The notes: generated by a model not told the origin, from the sequence alone. A DNA stretch of 35,949 bases from an uncultured Lachnospiraceae bacterium (GCA_958428365.1 CAUAFT010000021.1:1-35949), one strand, 5' to 3'; counted from the first letter of the stretch, positions 6,771 to 13,164 are shown. Program-made: numbers and translations.

Positions 6771-6986
6771 CATTAATTTTAGATCAAAAAACATTTCTCC
6801 CGGGAAAACCCTAGTAAATCTCGGATTTATTGCAGTTTTTCCCAGATTTTACAAAAGAGAAAGAACCAAAGAGAAAAAGAAACGGAACTAAAGGAAATAA
6901 AAAGAAATAAAACGCGCCCGCGTGCGCGCATACGCGCGGATATATATTATATATAGCCAATGCGTGAAGATTTTTAAATTTGGGTA
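6771..6986. other. Gene-free stretch with purine run, alternating CG block and AT block
   Basis: A purine-rich run (about 6850-6912) leads into an alternating pyrimidine-purine GC block with GCGTGCGCGCATACGCGCGG (about 6920-6939), then directly into TATATATTATATATA (6940-6954). No ORF fits. The GC block could adopt Z-DNA and the AT block could unwind easily; an origin or regulatory role is speculation. Confidence 0.45.
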
Positions 6987-7016
6987 TTGACAGAAACCAA
7001 ATTATGAGATTATTAT
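6987..7016 (+). promoter_or_regulatory. Promoter of the structured leader upstream of the HTH gene
   Basis: A perfect TTGACA (6987-6992) is followed after 18 bp by TATTAT (7011-7016); an overlapping TATAAT starts at 7014 but gives a 21-bp spacer. Transcription would start near 7023. Confidence 0.75.
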
Positions 7017-7022
7017 AATTAC

Positions 7023-7152
7023 CAGATAGAGAATCACTGAAATTAAATATCCCGGTGAAACAGTCCGGGCAAGTCGGGAAACAAGGACACCCGGCGAGTT
7101 AGAGAATTGAACCGCTTGAAGGCTACTAGCTTTCGGTGGTTTTTTGTTTTTT
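7023..7152 (+). ncRNA. Structured leader or small RNA ending in a strong terminator
   Basis: Between a consensus promoter and a perfect terminator lies about 85 nt of foldable, non-coding RNA. CCCGG (7051-7055) can pair with CCGGG (7065-7069), and CGGG (7075-7078) with CCCGG (7090-7094); alternatively CCGGG at 7065 can pair with CCCGG at 7090, so two exclusive folds exist. It is either a free ~130-nt RNA or an attenuator controlling the HTH gene whose ribosome binding site starts about 20 nt downstream. It matches no riboswitch class I know. Confidence 0.5.
7110..7152 (+). terminator. Strong terminator or attenuator before the HTH gene
   Basis: AACCGC and GTGGTT form the lower stem and GAAGGCT/AGCTTTC the upper stem (one G-U) with loop ACT. 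It is followed by TTTTTTGTTTTTT. It sits upstream of the gene it would block, so it needs antitermination or a second promoter. Confidence 0.85.
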
Positions 7153-7190
7153 AGCAAACGAATCAGGAACAGAGGAGGTGAGCGTATATC

Positions 7191-7853
7191 ATGGCTAACA
7201 CAGTGAAGGCAGAGAACAACACAGAAGTATATACAGACGATATGTTTGTGTATGCTGATGGGTATATAGACACTCTGCATGATAAAGACAGTATATATAA
7301 TTCTACGGGGCATACATTTACCGGAATGATTAAATATATTAATCGTCATATGGAATTTACGAAAGACATATATGCAGATATAAATATATTAAATAATATC
7401 TGGGAAGTGTATACAGAACTTGTTTATAAATACAACCAGAAACCAACCATAGAAGAATATGCTTTACTCATTGGAGTATCGAGAGACACTATATACCAAT
7501 GGCTTAATGGAACATCAAGAGGGAGTATATACAGAGACAAAGACGGCAATGTCATAGACGACTTCTTTACATGGCAGAGCAACCACAGAGGGGAGCCGTA
7601 CACGCAGGAACCCAGCTCATCAAGGTCGGACACGATTAAAAAATGGCAAGAAGAATGCAGGCTCGGACGCTACAAAAGCGCGGCTTCTGGGAACGTCGGC
7701 GGCATCTTCCTCTGCAAGGCTGTTGATGGCATGGTCGAGACCGCGCCGGTCCAGGTAGAGAACCAAGCACAGCGCCGCACTTTGGAGCAGATCGAGCAGG
7801 AGAGAGTCGGGCGATTGCCGGATAAAATGACGATGCCGGATGCGGATTTTTAG
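7191..7853 (+). CDS. HTH DNA-binding protein, putative small terminase subunit
   Basis: The protein has 220 aa; the ATG at 7191 is preceded by GAGGAGGTGAG. Residues about 82-105 form a helix-turn-helix (KPTIEEYALLIGVSRDTIYQ). The C-terminal half has SDTIKKWQEECRLGRY and GNVGGIFLCKAVDGMVE, close to the oligomerisation region of many Firmicutes small terminases (tryptophan-containing helix, then a G-IF-K-G pattern). Small terminases bind packaging sites and recruit the large subunit. The large subunit gene is 3 kb away rather than adjacent, which is unusual. An alternative is a phage transcription regulator. Its control by the upstream leader terminator is inferred. Confidence 0.6.
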   Translation: MANTVKAENNTEVYTDDMFVYADGYIDTLHDKDSIYNSTGHTFTGMIKYINRHMEFTKDIYADINILNNIWEVYTELVYKYNQKPTIEEYALLIGVSRDTIYQWLNGTSRGSIYRDKDGNVIDDFFTWQSNHRGEPYTQEPSSSRSDTIKKWQEECRLGRYKSAASGNVGGIFLCKAVDGMVETAPVQVENQAQRRTLEQIEQERVGRLPDKMTMPDADF

Positions 7854-8204
7854 GCTTGTAATTGTGCAAAAACGGGAAACAATTTGGGGTTGAAAAGCCA
7901 AACATTTCTAGACACAATTCAATACAATTTAGAAATCCAGTAAATTCAAGGGTTCCCGAGGTTCGAGGATGGCTGAACTATTCGTTAAAGTAGACTATTG
8001 CGAATAGTTAAAATAAGCGAAGCGAAGTTGTTTGAATTGTTTTTGAAATCGACACAAATTGAAGAGCGAGTGAAAGGCGTGCAAGGAGAGCACGGAAACG
8101 TCCAGGGCTAAGGGATAGGGGTGGGGGTCTGGTAGGGATTGGCACCGACGCCATTGAGTCCCCCCAACCATTCAAAAAATAAAAAAGCATTTCCTGTGGA
8201 GTAT
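7854..8204. other. Gene-free stretch with inverted repeat and G-rich block
   Basis: A perfect 9-bp inverted repeat AACTATTCG/CGAATAGTT (7976-7984 and 8001-8009) has a 16-nt centre. Further on lie GAGCG-rich sequence and a G-run cluster (8105-8137, separate entry). A 12-codon reading frame inside the inverted repeat looks accidental. Confidence 0.45.
8105..8137 (+). other. Candidate G-quadruplex motif
   Basis: Five G runs (3, 3, 4, 5 and 3 G) are separated by loops of 4, 3, 1 and 7 nt, fitting the G3+N1-7 rule on the forward strand. G runs of this density are exceptional in this AT-rich window. Confidence 0.55.
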
Positions 8205-8366
8205 ATGACCATGAATGATATATGTGAAACCATTACAAATATTTATCTATTTATCTTATTGCTAAGGGTTAAGATAAAAATAATGCCGGAAAGAGACTTT
8301 AAAAATCTTCTTAAAAATTTAGATTATCAGCAGGCATTATATGCACTGTATTTCAGATATCTTTAA
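8205..8366 (+). CDS. Small hypothetical protein
   Basis: The protein has 53 aa. The ATG at 8205 follows CTGTGGAGT; a second ATG is two codons later. It has a hydrophobic segment (IYLFILLLRVKIKIM) then a charged helix (RDFKNLLKNLDYQQALYALY). No family is recognised and the ribosome binding site is mediocre. It may be a small membrane protein or a chance ORF. Confidence 0.35.
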   Translation: MTMNDICETITNIYLFILLLRVKIKIMPERDFKNLLKNLDYQQALYALYFRYL

Positions 8367-8460
8367 AACACACATCAGATAAAATTCAAAAGTTACGTTC
8401 GATAACGGTATTTCAAAATTTTTTTAAAAATAAAAAAAGATCTTTGTAAGAGGAGCGATT

Positions 8461-8850
8461 ATGTATAAATTCAAGAATGTAAATGTCGTTCTCTATAACG
8501 GAACATATTTTAAACCGGGAGACATTGTGACCGTAGTAACATTTAGAACCGGAAATGAATATACAGGAAGAATAAGCAGCATAGGCGGAAATAATTTACG
8601 GTTGGATATGTCAAAGGAATATGAAAGCATCCAAAGAGATTTTGAATTTGAAAATATTTCAAAAATTGAGCTTGTGAAATTAGATGTTCAATACGCAGCA
8701 TCTATTATTCAGAAAGTCTTTTCGGACAAGGATTCTGGAATGTATAAGGCTTTGGTCGAATCAATCGCAAGTGCATTAAAAGAGCTGCCGAAGGAAACTG
8801 GTTTGTACGATGCAGCGGAGAGGATAGTTGACCGGATAATCGGGCTTTGA
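8461..8850 (+). CDS. Phage hypothetical protein with SH3/Sm-like N-terminal region
   Basis: The protein has 129 aa; the ATG at 8461 is preceded by AAGAGGAGCGATT. Residues 1-70 are strand-rich (FKPGDIVTVVTFRTGNEYTG then ISSIGGNNLRLDMS), like small beta-barrels of the Sm or SH3 kind. Residues 80-129 are helical. I do not recognise a named family. It starts the run of closely spaced small genes that leads to the large terminase. Confidence 0.7.
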   Translation: MYKFKNVNVVLYNGTYFKPGDIVTVVTFRTGNEYTGRISSIGGNNLRLDMSKEYESIQRDFEFENISKIELVKLDVQYAASIIQKVFSDKDSGMYKALVESIASALKELPKETGLYDAAERIVDRIIGL

Positions 8851-8881
8851 AAATTCAAAATTTGAAAAAAGAGGTATCAAG

Positions 8882-9040
8882 ATGGAAGATAAAAATTGCG
8901 GAAATTGTAATTACTGTGTAGAAAACGGCGAAGATTTGGTTTGCGTAAATAATCAGAGTGAATATCTGGGAGATTTCGTTGAACCGGATCATTGCTGTTG
9001 TGATTACGAGGGAGACGGGGAGGATGACAAATGCGAATAG
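8882..9040 (+). CDS. Small cysteine-rich protein
   Basis: The protein has 52 aa and is absent from simple ORF lists because of its size. The ATG at 8882 follows GAGGTATCAAG. It carries CGNCNYC, then GEDLVCVNN, then HCCCDYE, eight cysteines in all, suggesting one or two zinc sites. The pattern (CxxC, conserved CVN, C-terminal HxC followed by YE) is common in small phage proteins of unknown role from Clostridia. Its last 10 nt overlap the next gene, which argues for coupled translation and a real gene. Confidence 0.7.
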   Translation: MEDKNCGNCNYCVENGEDLVCVNNQSEYLGDFVEPDHCCCDYEGDGEDDKCE

Positions 9041-9357
9041 TATCACAAAACCGGGATTTATCAGTTAACTTTGACCGATGCGAAATTTGGATCCAGGATA
9101 ACGTTATTTATCGGCGAATTGGGACTGATAGCAAGGTTATTGGTATCTATGCAACACCGAAACGTGCGGCAGAGGTATTTGAGGATATACATAAGGCATA
9201 CAGTCCATACGGATTGATTTGCGATAAACTGTCAGAAGATCAGATTCAAGCGTTCGTTGGTTCAAAGAACGTTAGAATGCCTGTGATTAAGATGGATGAC
9301 ATGGATTGTAATGTCACAACATACGATTCGATTATTTATTACATGCCGGAGGTGTAA
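9031..9357 (+). CDS. Phage hypothetical protein, conserved in clostridial phages
   Basis: The protein has 108 aa; the ATG at 9031 lies inside the end of the previous gene, with GGGGAGG upstream. The pattern MRIVSQNRDLSVNF, a central IGIYATPKRAAEVFEDIHKAY helix and a C-terminal YYMPEV resembles a widespread small phage protein whose function is unknown to me. It is predicted alpha/beta with no catalytic motif. Confidence 0.7.
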   Translation: MRIVSQNRDLSVNFDRCEIWIQDNVIYRRIGTDSKVIGIYATPKRAAEVFEDIHKAYSPYGLICDKLSEDQIQAFVGSKNVRMPVIKMDDMDCNVTTYDSIIYYMPEV

Positions 9358-9362
9358 GAAGA

Positions 9363-9527
9363 ATGTATGCTTTGAAAATTGTTACAACGGTATTCGTTGG
9401 GTTGCTGATGCTGATGATCCTGCTATTCGCCAGAGGATTGTATTGGCAGAAGGATAAAGCAACAATTATCGGATTCAGCTTCATGGAAGCCGTTTATGTG
9501 TTTAGTCTGATCTGCATGTGGGCGTAA
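9363..9527 (+). CDS. Small membrane protein
   Basis: The protein has 54 aa; the ATG at 9363 follows GGAGGTGTAAGA, part of which codes for the end of the previous gene. Two hydrophobic helices are seen: residues 4-25 (VTTVFVGLLMLMILLF) and about 35-52 (IIGFSFMEAVYVFSLICMW), joined by a polar loop. It is typical of tiny membrane proteins among phage morphogenesis-proximal genes. The function is unknown. Confidence 0.6.
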   Translation: MYALKIVTTVFVGLLMLMILLFARGLYWQKDKATIIGFSFMEAVYVFSLICMWA

Positions 9528-9532
9528 AATTT

Positions 9533-9612
9533 GGAATGGTATATCGCAAGGCTGCAATTACGGTGTGGTGCACCAATAATCCGTGAGGTCGGTTCGATTC
9601 CGGCACATTCCA
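9533..9612 (+). tRNA. tRNA-like sequence, non-canonical
   Basis: The ends pair as GGAATG/CATTCC, extendable to 7 bp with T9532-A9612. A canonical T arm (GTCGG-TTCGATT-CCGGC) sits where expected. The middle does not give a normal anticodon arm: TTACGG pairs with CCGTGA around a 17-nt loop containing TGGTGCACCA, and no good D arm is found. It is therefore either a degenerate phage tRNA or a tRNA-mimicking RNA end. No anticodon is assigned. Confidence 0.4.
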
Positions 9613-9744
9613 TTGAACCTCATTTGGGCATTGGTGAGGTTCCTCCTAACAATACCTCCTAGCGGAATGCTGTTAAGAGCCGTCACAAGGCTTGGGAGGT
9701 TTTCGACTCTGAATGAGTCAGAGCCTGCCTGGTGTCCGGGCGTT
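9613..9744 (+). ncRNA. Highly structured intergenic RNA between two tRNA-like sequences
   Basis: Several perfect or near-perfect stems follow one another: GAACCTCA/TGAGGTTC (8 bp), CCTCC/GGAGG enclosing AGCC/GGCT, then GACTC/GAGTC nested in AGGCT/AGCCT, and GCCTG/CGGGC before the second tRNA-like unit. No ORF is present. The density of stems in 130 nt suggests selected RNA structure. Confidence 0.4.
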
Positions 9745-9820
9745 GGCAATTAGTGTAATGGCGCACGTTGTGTACTTATCCCACTGTACATAAAAGAGCG
9801 GTTCGATTCCGTGATTGCTG
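9745..9820 (+). tRNA. Second tRNA-like sequence, non-canonical
   Basis: The 76 nt end in GGCAATT/GATTGCT (two G-U pairs). The D-arm-like GTGT-AATGGC-GCAC includes the GG of normal D loops. The T loop is TTCGATT with a 4-bp stem GCGG/CCGT. The anticodon-arm equivalent TGTAC/GTACA has a 10-nt loop (TTATCCCACT) instead of 7. The geometry is off in the same way as the first unit, so it may be a specialised or decaying tRNA mimic. No isotype is assigned. Confidence 0.4.
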
Positions 9821-9837
9821 ATTTTGAACATTGATAA

Positions 9838-9866
9838 TTGAATATTGGCGGTTGTAGTGGTATAAT
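9838..9866 (+). promoter_or_regulatory. Promoter of the 9.9-kb cassette
   Basis: TTGAAT (9838-9843) and TATAAT (9861-9866) are 17 bp apart with an extended -10 TG (9858-9859). It gives the next gene independent expression within the phage region. Confidence 0.75.
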
Positions 9867-9898
9867 TCGGATATAAATTCGCAAAGGAGAAATGTCCA

Positions 9899-10183
9899 AT
9901 GGATATTGAGTTATTAAGAAAAGTTGCGCAATATACAATGGGAAATTTAAAAACGCCTACGCAAATAAAGGGGTATTCAGATGAAGAAGTGAAAGATGCT
10001 GTTTCCGATTTAGTTAGCAAAGGTGTGATTTCTGTTGGTACAGCAATAAAATATTCACCAGCGAATGGAAATTATACTATAAAAGAAGGAAATGCAATTT
10101 CTGTAGAAAATGGAGAAAAAGTGTGCATAGCAACTGTTTTTGAGTATCAATTTGAAAAACATTATGGTGAAAAGTTATTTTAA
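9899..10183 (+). CDS. Moron-type gene, small alpha/beta protein, possible winged helix
   Basis: The protein has 94 aa; the ATG at 9899 follows AAAGGAGAAATGTCC. A helix-turn-helix-like beginning (LLRKVAQYTMGNLKTPTQIK), helix DEEVKDAVSDLVSKGVIS and strands NYTIKEGNAI suggest a winged-helix-like fold, but I do not recognise the family. It has its own extended -10 promoter and a perfect terminator, the definition of a moron: a gene that can be expressed from a silent prophage. A regulatory or superinfection role is possible but unproven. Confidence 0.7.
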   Translation: MDIELLRKVAQYTMGNLKTPTQIKGYSDEEVKDAVSDLVSKGVISVGTAIKYSPANGNYTIKEGNAISVENGEKVCIATVFEYQFEKHYGEKLF

Positions 10184-10200
10184 CTGCAAAGACTATTAAA

Positions 10201-10238
10201 AATACCAACCGTCAATATTCGATGGTTGGTATTTTTTT
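10201..10238 (+). terminator. Terminator of the 9.9-kb cassette
   Basis: AATACCAACC (10201-10210) pairs perfectly with GGTTGGTATT (10224-10233), and seven T follow from 10232. Confidence 0.9.
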
Positions 10239-10262
10239 ATGCGAAAATTTGGAGGGAAAGGT

Positions 10263-10454
10263 ATGAGCATGTCAGAAGTGATCGGAAGCATAGAGCGTGA
10301 AATGTTTAAGCGGAGTGTGAGCCATACAGAGAAATTAGAGGAACGCCGTTGTTCCTGCGGGCGGCTTCTTGGCAGATTCAGCGGACAAGCCGAGGTAAAA
10401 TGCCCGAAATGCGGGAAAATGAATGTGATTGGAGTTGAGAATCATGGAAATTAA
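10263..10454 (+). CDS. Com-like zinc finger protein
   Basis: The protein has 63 aa. The ATG at 10263 is 7 nt after GGAGG, so the longer frame from 10239 is not used. Cys30, Cys32, Cys47 and Cys50 (CSCGRLL and KCPKCGKMNVI) match the Com family of Mu, a small zinc protein that binds mRNA and frees translation of the mom DNA-modification gene. No mom-like gene is recognisable here. The following ORF starts 11 nt before this stop, so a translational regulatory link to that ORF is conceivable. Confidence 0.7.
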   Translation: MSMSEVIGSIEREMFKRSVSHTEKLEERRCSCGRLLGRFSGQAEVKCPKCGKMNVIGVENHGN

Positions 10455-10839
10455 AGAATTTGCAAGTAAATTAAATGGAATACATTACGGTTATCCACAG
10501 TTTTCAGATGAAGAAATCGCAATGGCAAAGGTTAATGGTTTTATAATTGTCTGCGGTGCTTCTGATGACCTTATGGAATTTGAGGGAGCAATCAGAGATG
10601 AGGGTGGTTGCTATGACGGTGGAAAGGTTTATTTTGACTGCAACGGAGTGCCGCAAGACGGAACAAAGAGGGCAAATGTGATTGAAGCTTTATGGTGTGA
10701 CAGAGAAGCGTTGGACGAAAATGGAAATGTTATCACATGGACTTATAAGACGGATATTCCGCATGAAACATTCATGATTTACGAAGATGACGAGGCTTAT
10801 TGTCGTGGAATTGTCTTTTCTATCAATGACTTAAAGTAA
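10444..10839 (+). CDS. Phage hypothetical protein, translationally coupled to the Com-like gene
   Basis: The protein has 131 aa. The ATG at 10444 overlaps the end of the Com-like gene; GGAG lies 10 nt upstream inside that gene. The sequence begins MEIKEFASKLNGIHYGYPQF and has two acidic segments (GASDDLMEFEGAIRDEGG and YEDDEAYCRG). It is acidic overall and lacks transmembrane segments. It resembles small acidic proteins found before large terminases in clostridial phages. A DNA-mimic or anti-restriction role would be speculation. Confidence 0.75.
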   Translation: MEIKEFASKLNGIHYGYPQFSDEEIAMAKVNGFIIVCGASDDLMEFEGAIRDEGGCYDGGKVYFDCNGVPQDGTKRANVIEALWCDREALDENGNVITWTYKTDIPHETFMIYEDDEAYCRGIVFSINDLK

Positions 10840-10860
10840 ATATGGAATAGAGCACCTTAG

Positions 10861-10905
10861 AGAGCCAAATTTCCAGAAAATAACAGGGAAAGGAGGCTCT
10901 TTTTT
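10861..10905 (+). terminator. Attenuator-like hairpin overlapping the large-terminase ribosome binding site
   Basis: AGAGCC (10861-10866) pairs with GGCTCT (10895-10900), followed by six T. The Shine-Dalgarno AGGAGG overlaps the 3' arm, and the TTG start lies at the end of the T run. The 28-nt loop makes it weaker than the other terminators. Confidence 0.5.
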
Positions 10906-12568
10906 GGTTTCAGAACATACACGGCGGTTAGCCAACGATTGCAAAAACAGCATAAAGGAATATGGTGTCAATGCCAAAGATTTGCAGGATTTACTTGACA
11001 TAGCCGTATACGCCATTGAGAACGAAGATGATGTCAAGTGGGCGTTGACCGTCACGAAGTACATCAAAGAGTGCTGCGAGTATGGCATTGCGAACCGGAT
11101 TGACATTCTGCAGCTTGATGATCTGGAATGGAAAACGCTGAAAGTTGAAGCACCATATCTTTTTGATTCGTATTTGATTTATCTGGAAAGAAAGCGGGAA
11201 CCGAAAGATAAATTCTACGAGCCTAAGAAAAAGCAACTCAATAAGCATGGGCTTATACAGGCAATGCAGGACTTAGAGGATGATAAGCTTGATATTTTGA
11301 GCATTTCAATGCCGCCTGGAACACAAAAGACCACATTGGAGAAGTTCTTTGCATCATGGATCATCGGTCGGCATCCAGATGATTACAGCCTGTTCTTTTC
11401 GCATAGCGGAGATATTACCCGGATGTTTTATGATGGCGTGATTGATATTACGACCAATTCTGATGAATATTGCTGGAATGAAATTTTCCCGAATGTGCAT
11501 TTGCAAGCTACGGATGCAAAGAGAGAAACCGTCAATTTTAATAAGTACAAGCCGTTTGCAAACTTACAATGTACTTCTGTTGGTTCCAAGAATGCCGGTA
11601 AAGTTCGATGTAACCGTTATCTGTACTGTGACGACCTTATCGGCGGCATTGAGGAAGCTTTGAATAAAAATATCCTTGATAAATTATGGAGAATCTACGG
11701 AACGGATGCAAAGCAGAGAAAGTTAAATGAACAAGTAAAGGAAATACATATCGCAACCCGTTGGTCGGTTCATGATGTGATCGGCAGATTGAAAGCTTTG
11801 TATGATGGTAATGACCGTGTAAAATTTATTTCTGTTCCAGACATTGACCCGGAAACAGGAGAAAGCAACTTCGATTACGAATATAATGGCATGTCTGTGA
11901 AATTCTTTAACGACCAAGCCCTCACGATGGATGATATTTCATACAAGTGCCTGTATAAGAATGAACCGATTGAGCGCGAAGGATTGTTATATCACGAGGA
12001 AGATTTGAGAAGATTTCAGTCTTTGCCGCTTGGAGAGCCTGACGCGATTCTTGGAATTTGCGATACAAAGGACAGGGGAAGTGATTTCTATTTCCTTCCA
12101 TGCTTCAAGCAGTATGGAAACGACTTCTATCTGGTTGATTGTATATGCAATGATAGCGCAGATTACGGTATGCAGTATGAGCGTTCTGCAAATATCATTA
12201 TTGACAACAATATGCAACAATGCGAATTTGAGTCAAATAATGGAGGTACAAGGGTTGCATATGAAGTATCAAAGCTCGTCGACGAAAGAGGCGGAAGATG
12301 CAATATAACAGAGAAAACAACGACTTCAAACAAGGAAACAAAGATCATTGTAAATGCTGATTGGGTAAAGAAACATGTTCTTTTCAAAGATAAGGAATTG
12401 TATAAGCCTAAAGATGAATACGGCGTGATGATGTCGTGGCTATTGAGTTATTCGGTAGTTGGTAAAAATCCGCACGATGATGTGCCGGATGGATTGGCAA
12501 GTTTTGCGTTATATGTTACAGGCGGAATGATGGCAAAGGCGACTGCGACAAGTAATCCATTTTCGTAA
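10904..12568 (+). CDS. terL: Terminase large subunit
   Basis: The protein has 554 aa; TTG at 10904 is the start, 8 nt after AAAGGAGG. This is the packaging motor ATPase and headful or cos nuclease that docks on the portal. The ATPase domain shows a variant Walker A (MPPGTQKTT, residues ~136-144) and a Walker B-like YLYCDDLIGG (~239-248). The nuclease domain begins near residue 380 (GICDTKDRGSDFYF, with RNase H-like acidic residues). The length is normal for Terminase_6 type proteins. It is followed by an HNH gene and not directly by the portal. Confidence 0.93.
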   Translation: MVSEHTRRLANDCKNSIKEYGVNAKDLQDLLDIAVYAIENEDDVKWALTVTKYIKECCEYGIANRIDILQLDDLEWKTLKVEAPYLFDSYLIYLERKREPKDKFYEPKKKQLNKHGLIQAMQDLEDDKLDILSISMPPGTQKTTLEKFFASWIIGRHPDDYSLFFSHSGDITRMFYDGVIDITTNSDEYCWNEIFPNVHLQATDAKRETVNFNKYKPFANLQCTSVGSKNAGKVRCNRYLYCDDLIGGIEEALNKNILDKLWRIYGTDAKQRKLNEQVKEIHIATRWSVHDVIGRLKALYDGNDRVKFISVPDIDPETGESNFDYEYNGMSVKFFNDQALTMDDISYKCLYKNEPIEREGLLYHEEDLRRFQSLPLGEPDAILGICDTKDRGSDFYFLPCFKQYGNDFYLVDCICNDSADYGMQYERSANIIIDNNMQQCEFESNNGGTRVAYEVSKLVDERGGRCNITEKTTTSNKETKIIVNADWVKKHVLFKDKELYKPKDEYGVMMSWLLSYSVVGKNPHDDVPDGLASFALYVTGGMMAKATATSNPFS

Positions 12569-12582
12569 AGGAGGATGCTTTC

Positions 12583-13164
12583 ATGAGAAATAGATACAGC
12601 AAAAAAGAAAATCTAAGTTTATGGTACATATATCATGGAATGAAAAAGCGGTGTCTTAATCCGAACTGCGCAAGATATAAAGATTATGGAGGAAGGGGAA
12701 TTACCATTTGTGACGAATGGTTAAAAGGATTTGATTATTTTGCATATTGGGCGTATTCAAATGGGTACGAACAAGGATTGACAATCGAGAGAAATGATGT
12801 AAATGGAAATTACGAGCCGAGTAATTGTTGTTGGATAACGAGAAAAGAGCAGGCATACAACAAGAGGGAATCAATTATTGTTGAATATAACGGAGAAAAG
12901 AAAGATTTGATGTTGTGGTGTAATGAATTGGGGCTAAAATACGATACTGTGCATCACAGAATTACCCATGGATGGAGCGTGAGAGATGCTTTTGAAAAGC
13001 CAACAGATGGAAAGTCGTTCGCTCAAATATGCAGAGAAAACGGTGTAAATCCGGGAACGGCGCACGACAGAATACATAAACTCGGCTGGGATTTTGACAA
13101 AGCTGTAACAACAAAGTCATGCGGTAGAGGAGCGAATCAGACGACATATGGGGAGGTGGTTTAG
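12583..13164 (+). CDS. HNH-type homing endonuclease-like protein
   Basis: The protein has 193 aa; the ATG at 12583 follows AAAGGAGGATGCTTTC. Diagnostic motifs are KKRCLNPNCARYKDYGGRGI, LTIERNDVNGNYEPSNCCW and an N-terminal basic region; together they match phage HNH/AP2-like free-standing endonucleases. The C-terminal part has two HTH-like repeats (LMLWCNELGLKYDTVHHRI and FAQICRENGVNPGTAHDRI) that could bind DNA. It separates the large terminase from the late regulator and may assist packaging cleavage, as HNH proteins next to terL do in HK97-like phages, or be a selfish insertion. Confidence 0.85.
   Translation: MRNRYSKKENLSLWYIYHGMKKRCLNPNCARYKDYGGRGITICDEWLKGFDYFAYWAYSNGYEQGLTIERNDVNGNYEPSNCCWITRKEQAYNKRESIIVEYNGEKKDLMLWCNELGLKYDTVHHRITHGWSVRDAFEKPTDGKSFAQICRENGVNPGTAHDRIHKLGWDFDKAVTTKSCGRGANQTTYGEVV

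Noticed and set aside
9613..9744. T-box riboswitch next to the tRNA-like units
   Set aside because: There is no T-box core sequence or downstream aminoacyl-tRNA or amino acid gene.
9533..9820. Two ordinary phage tRNAs with assignable isotypes
   Set aside because: The anticodon loops are 17 and 10 nt by the best pairing, so no anticodon can be named; they are kept only as tRNA-like sequences.
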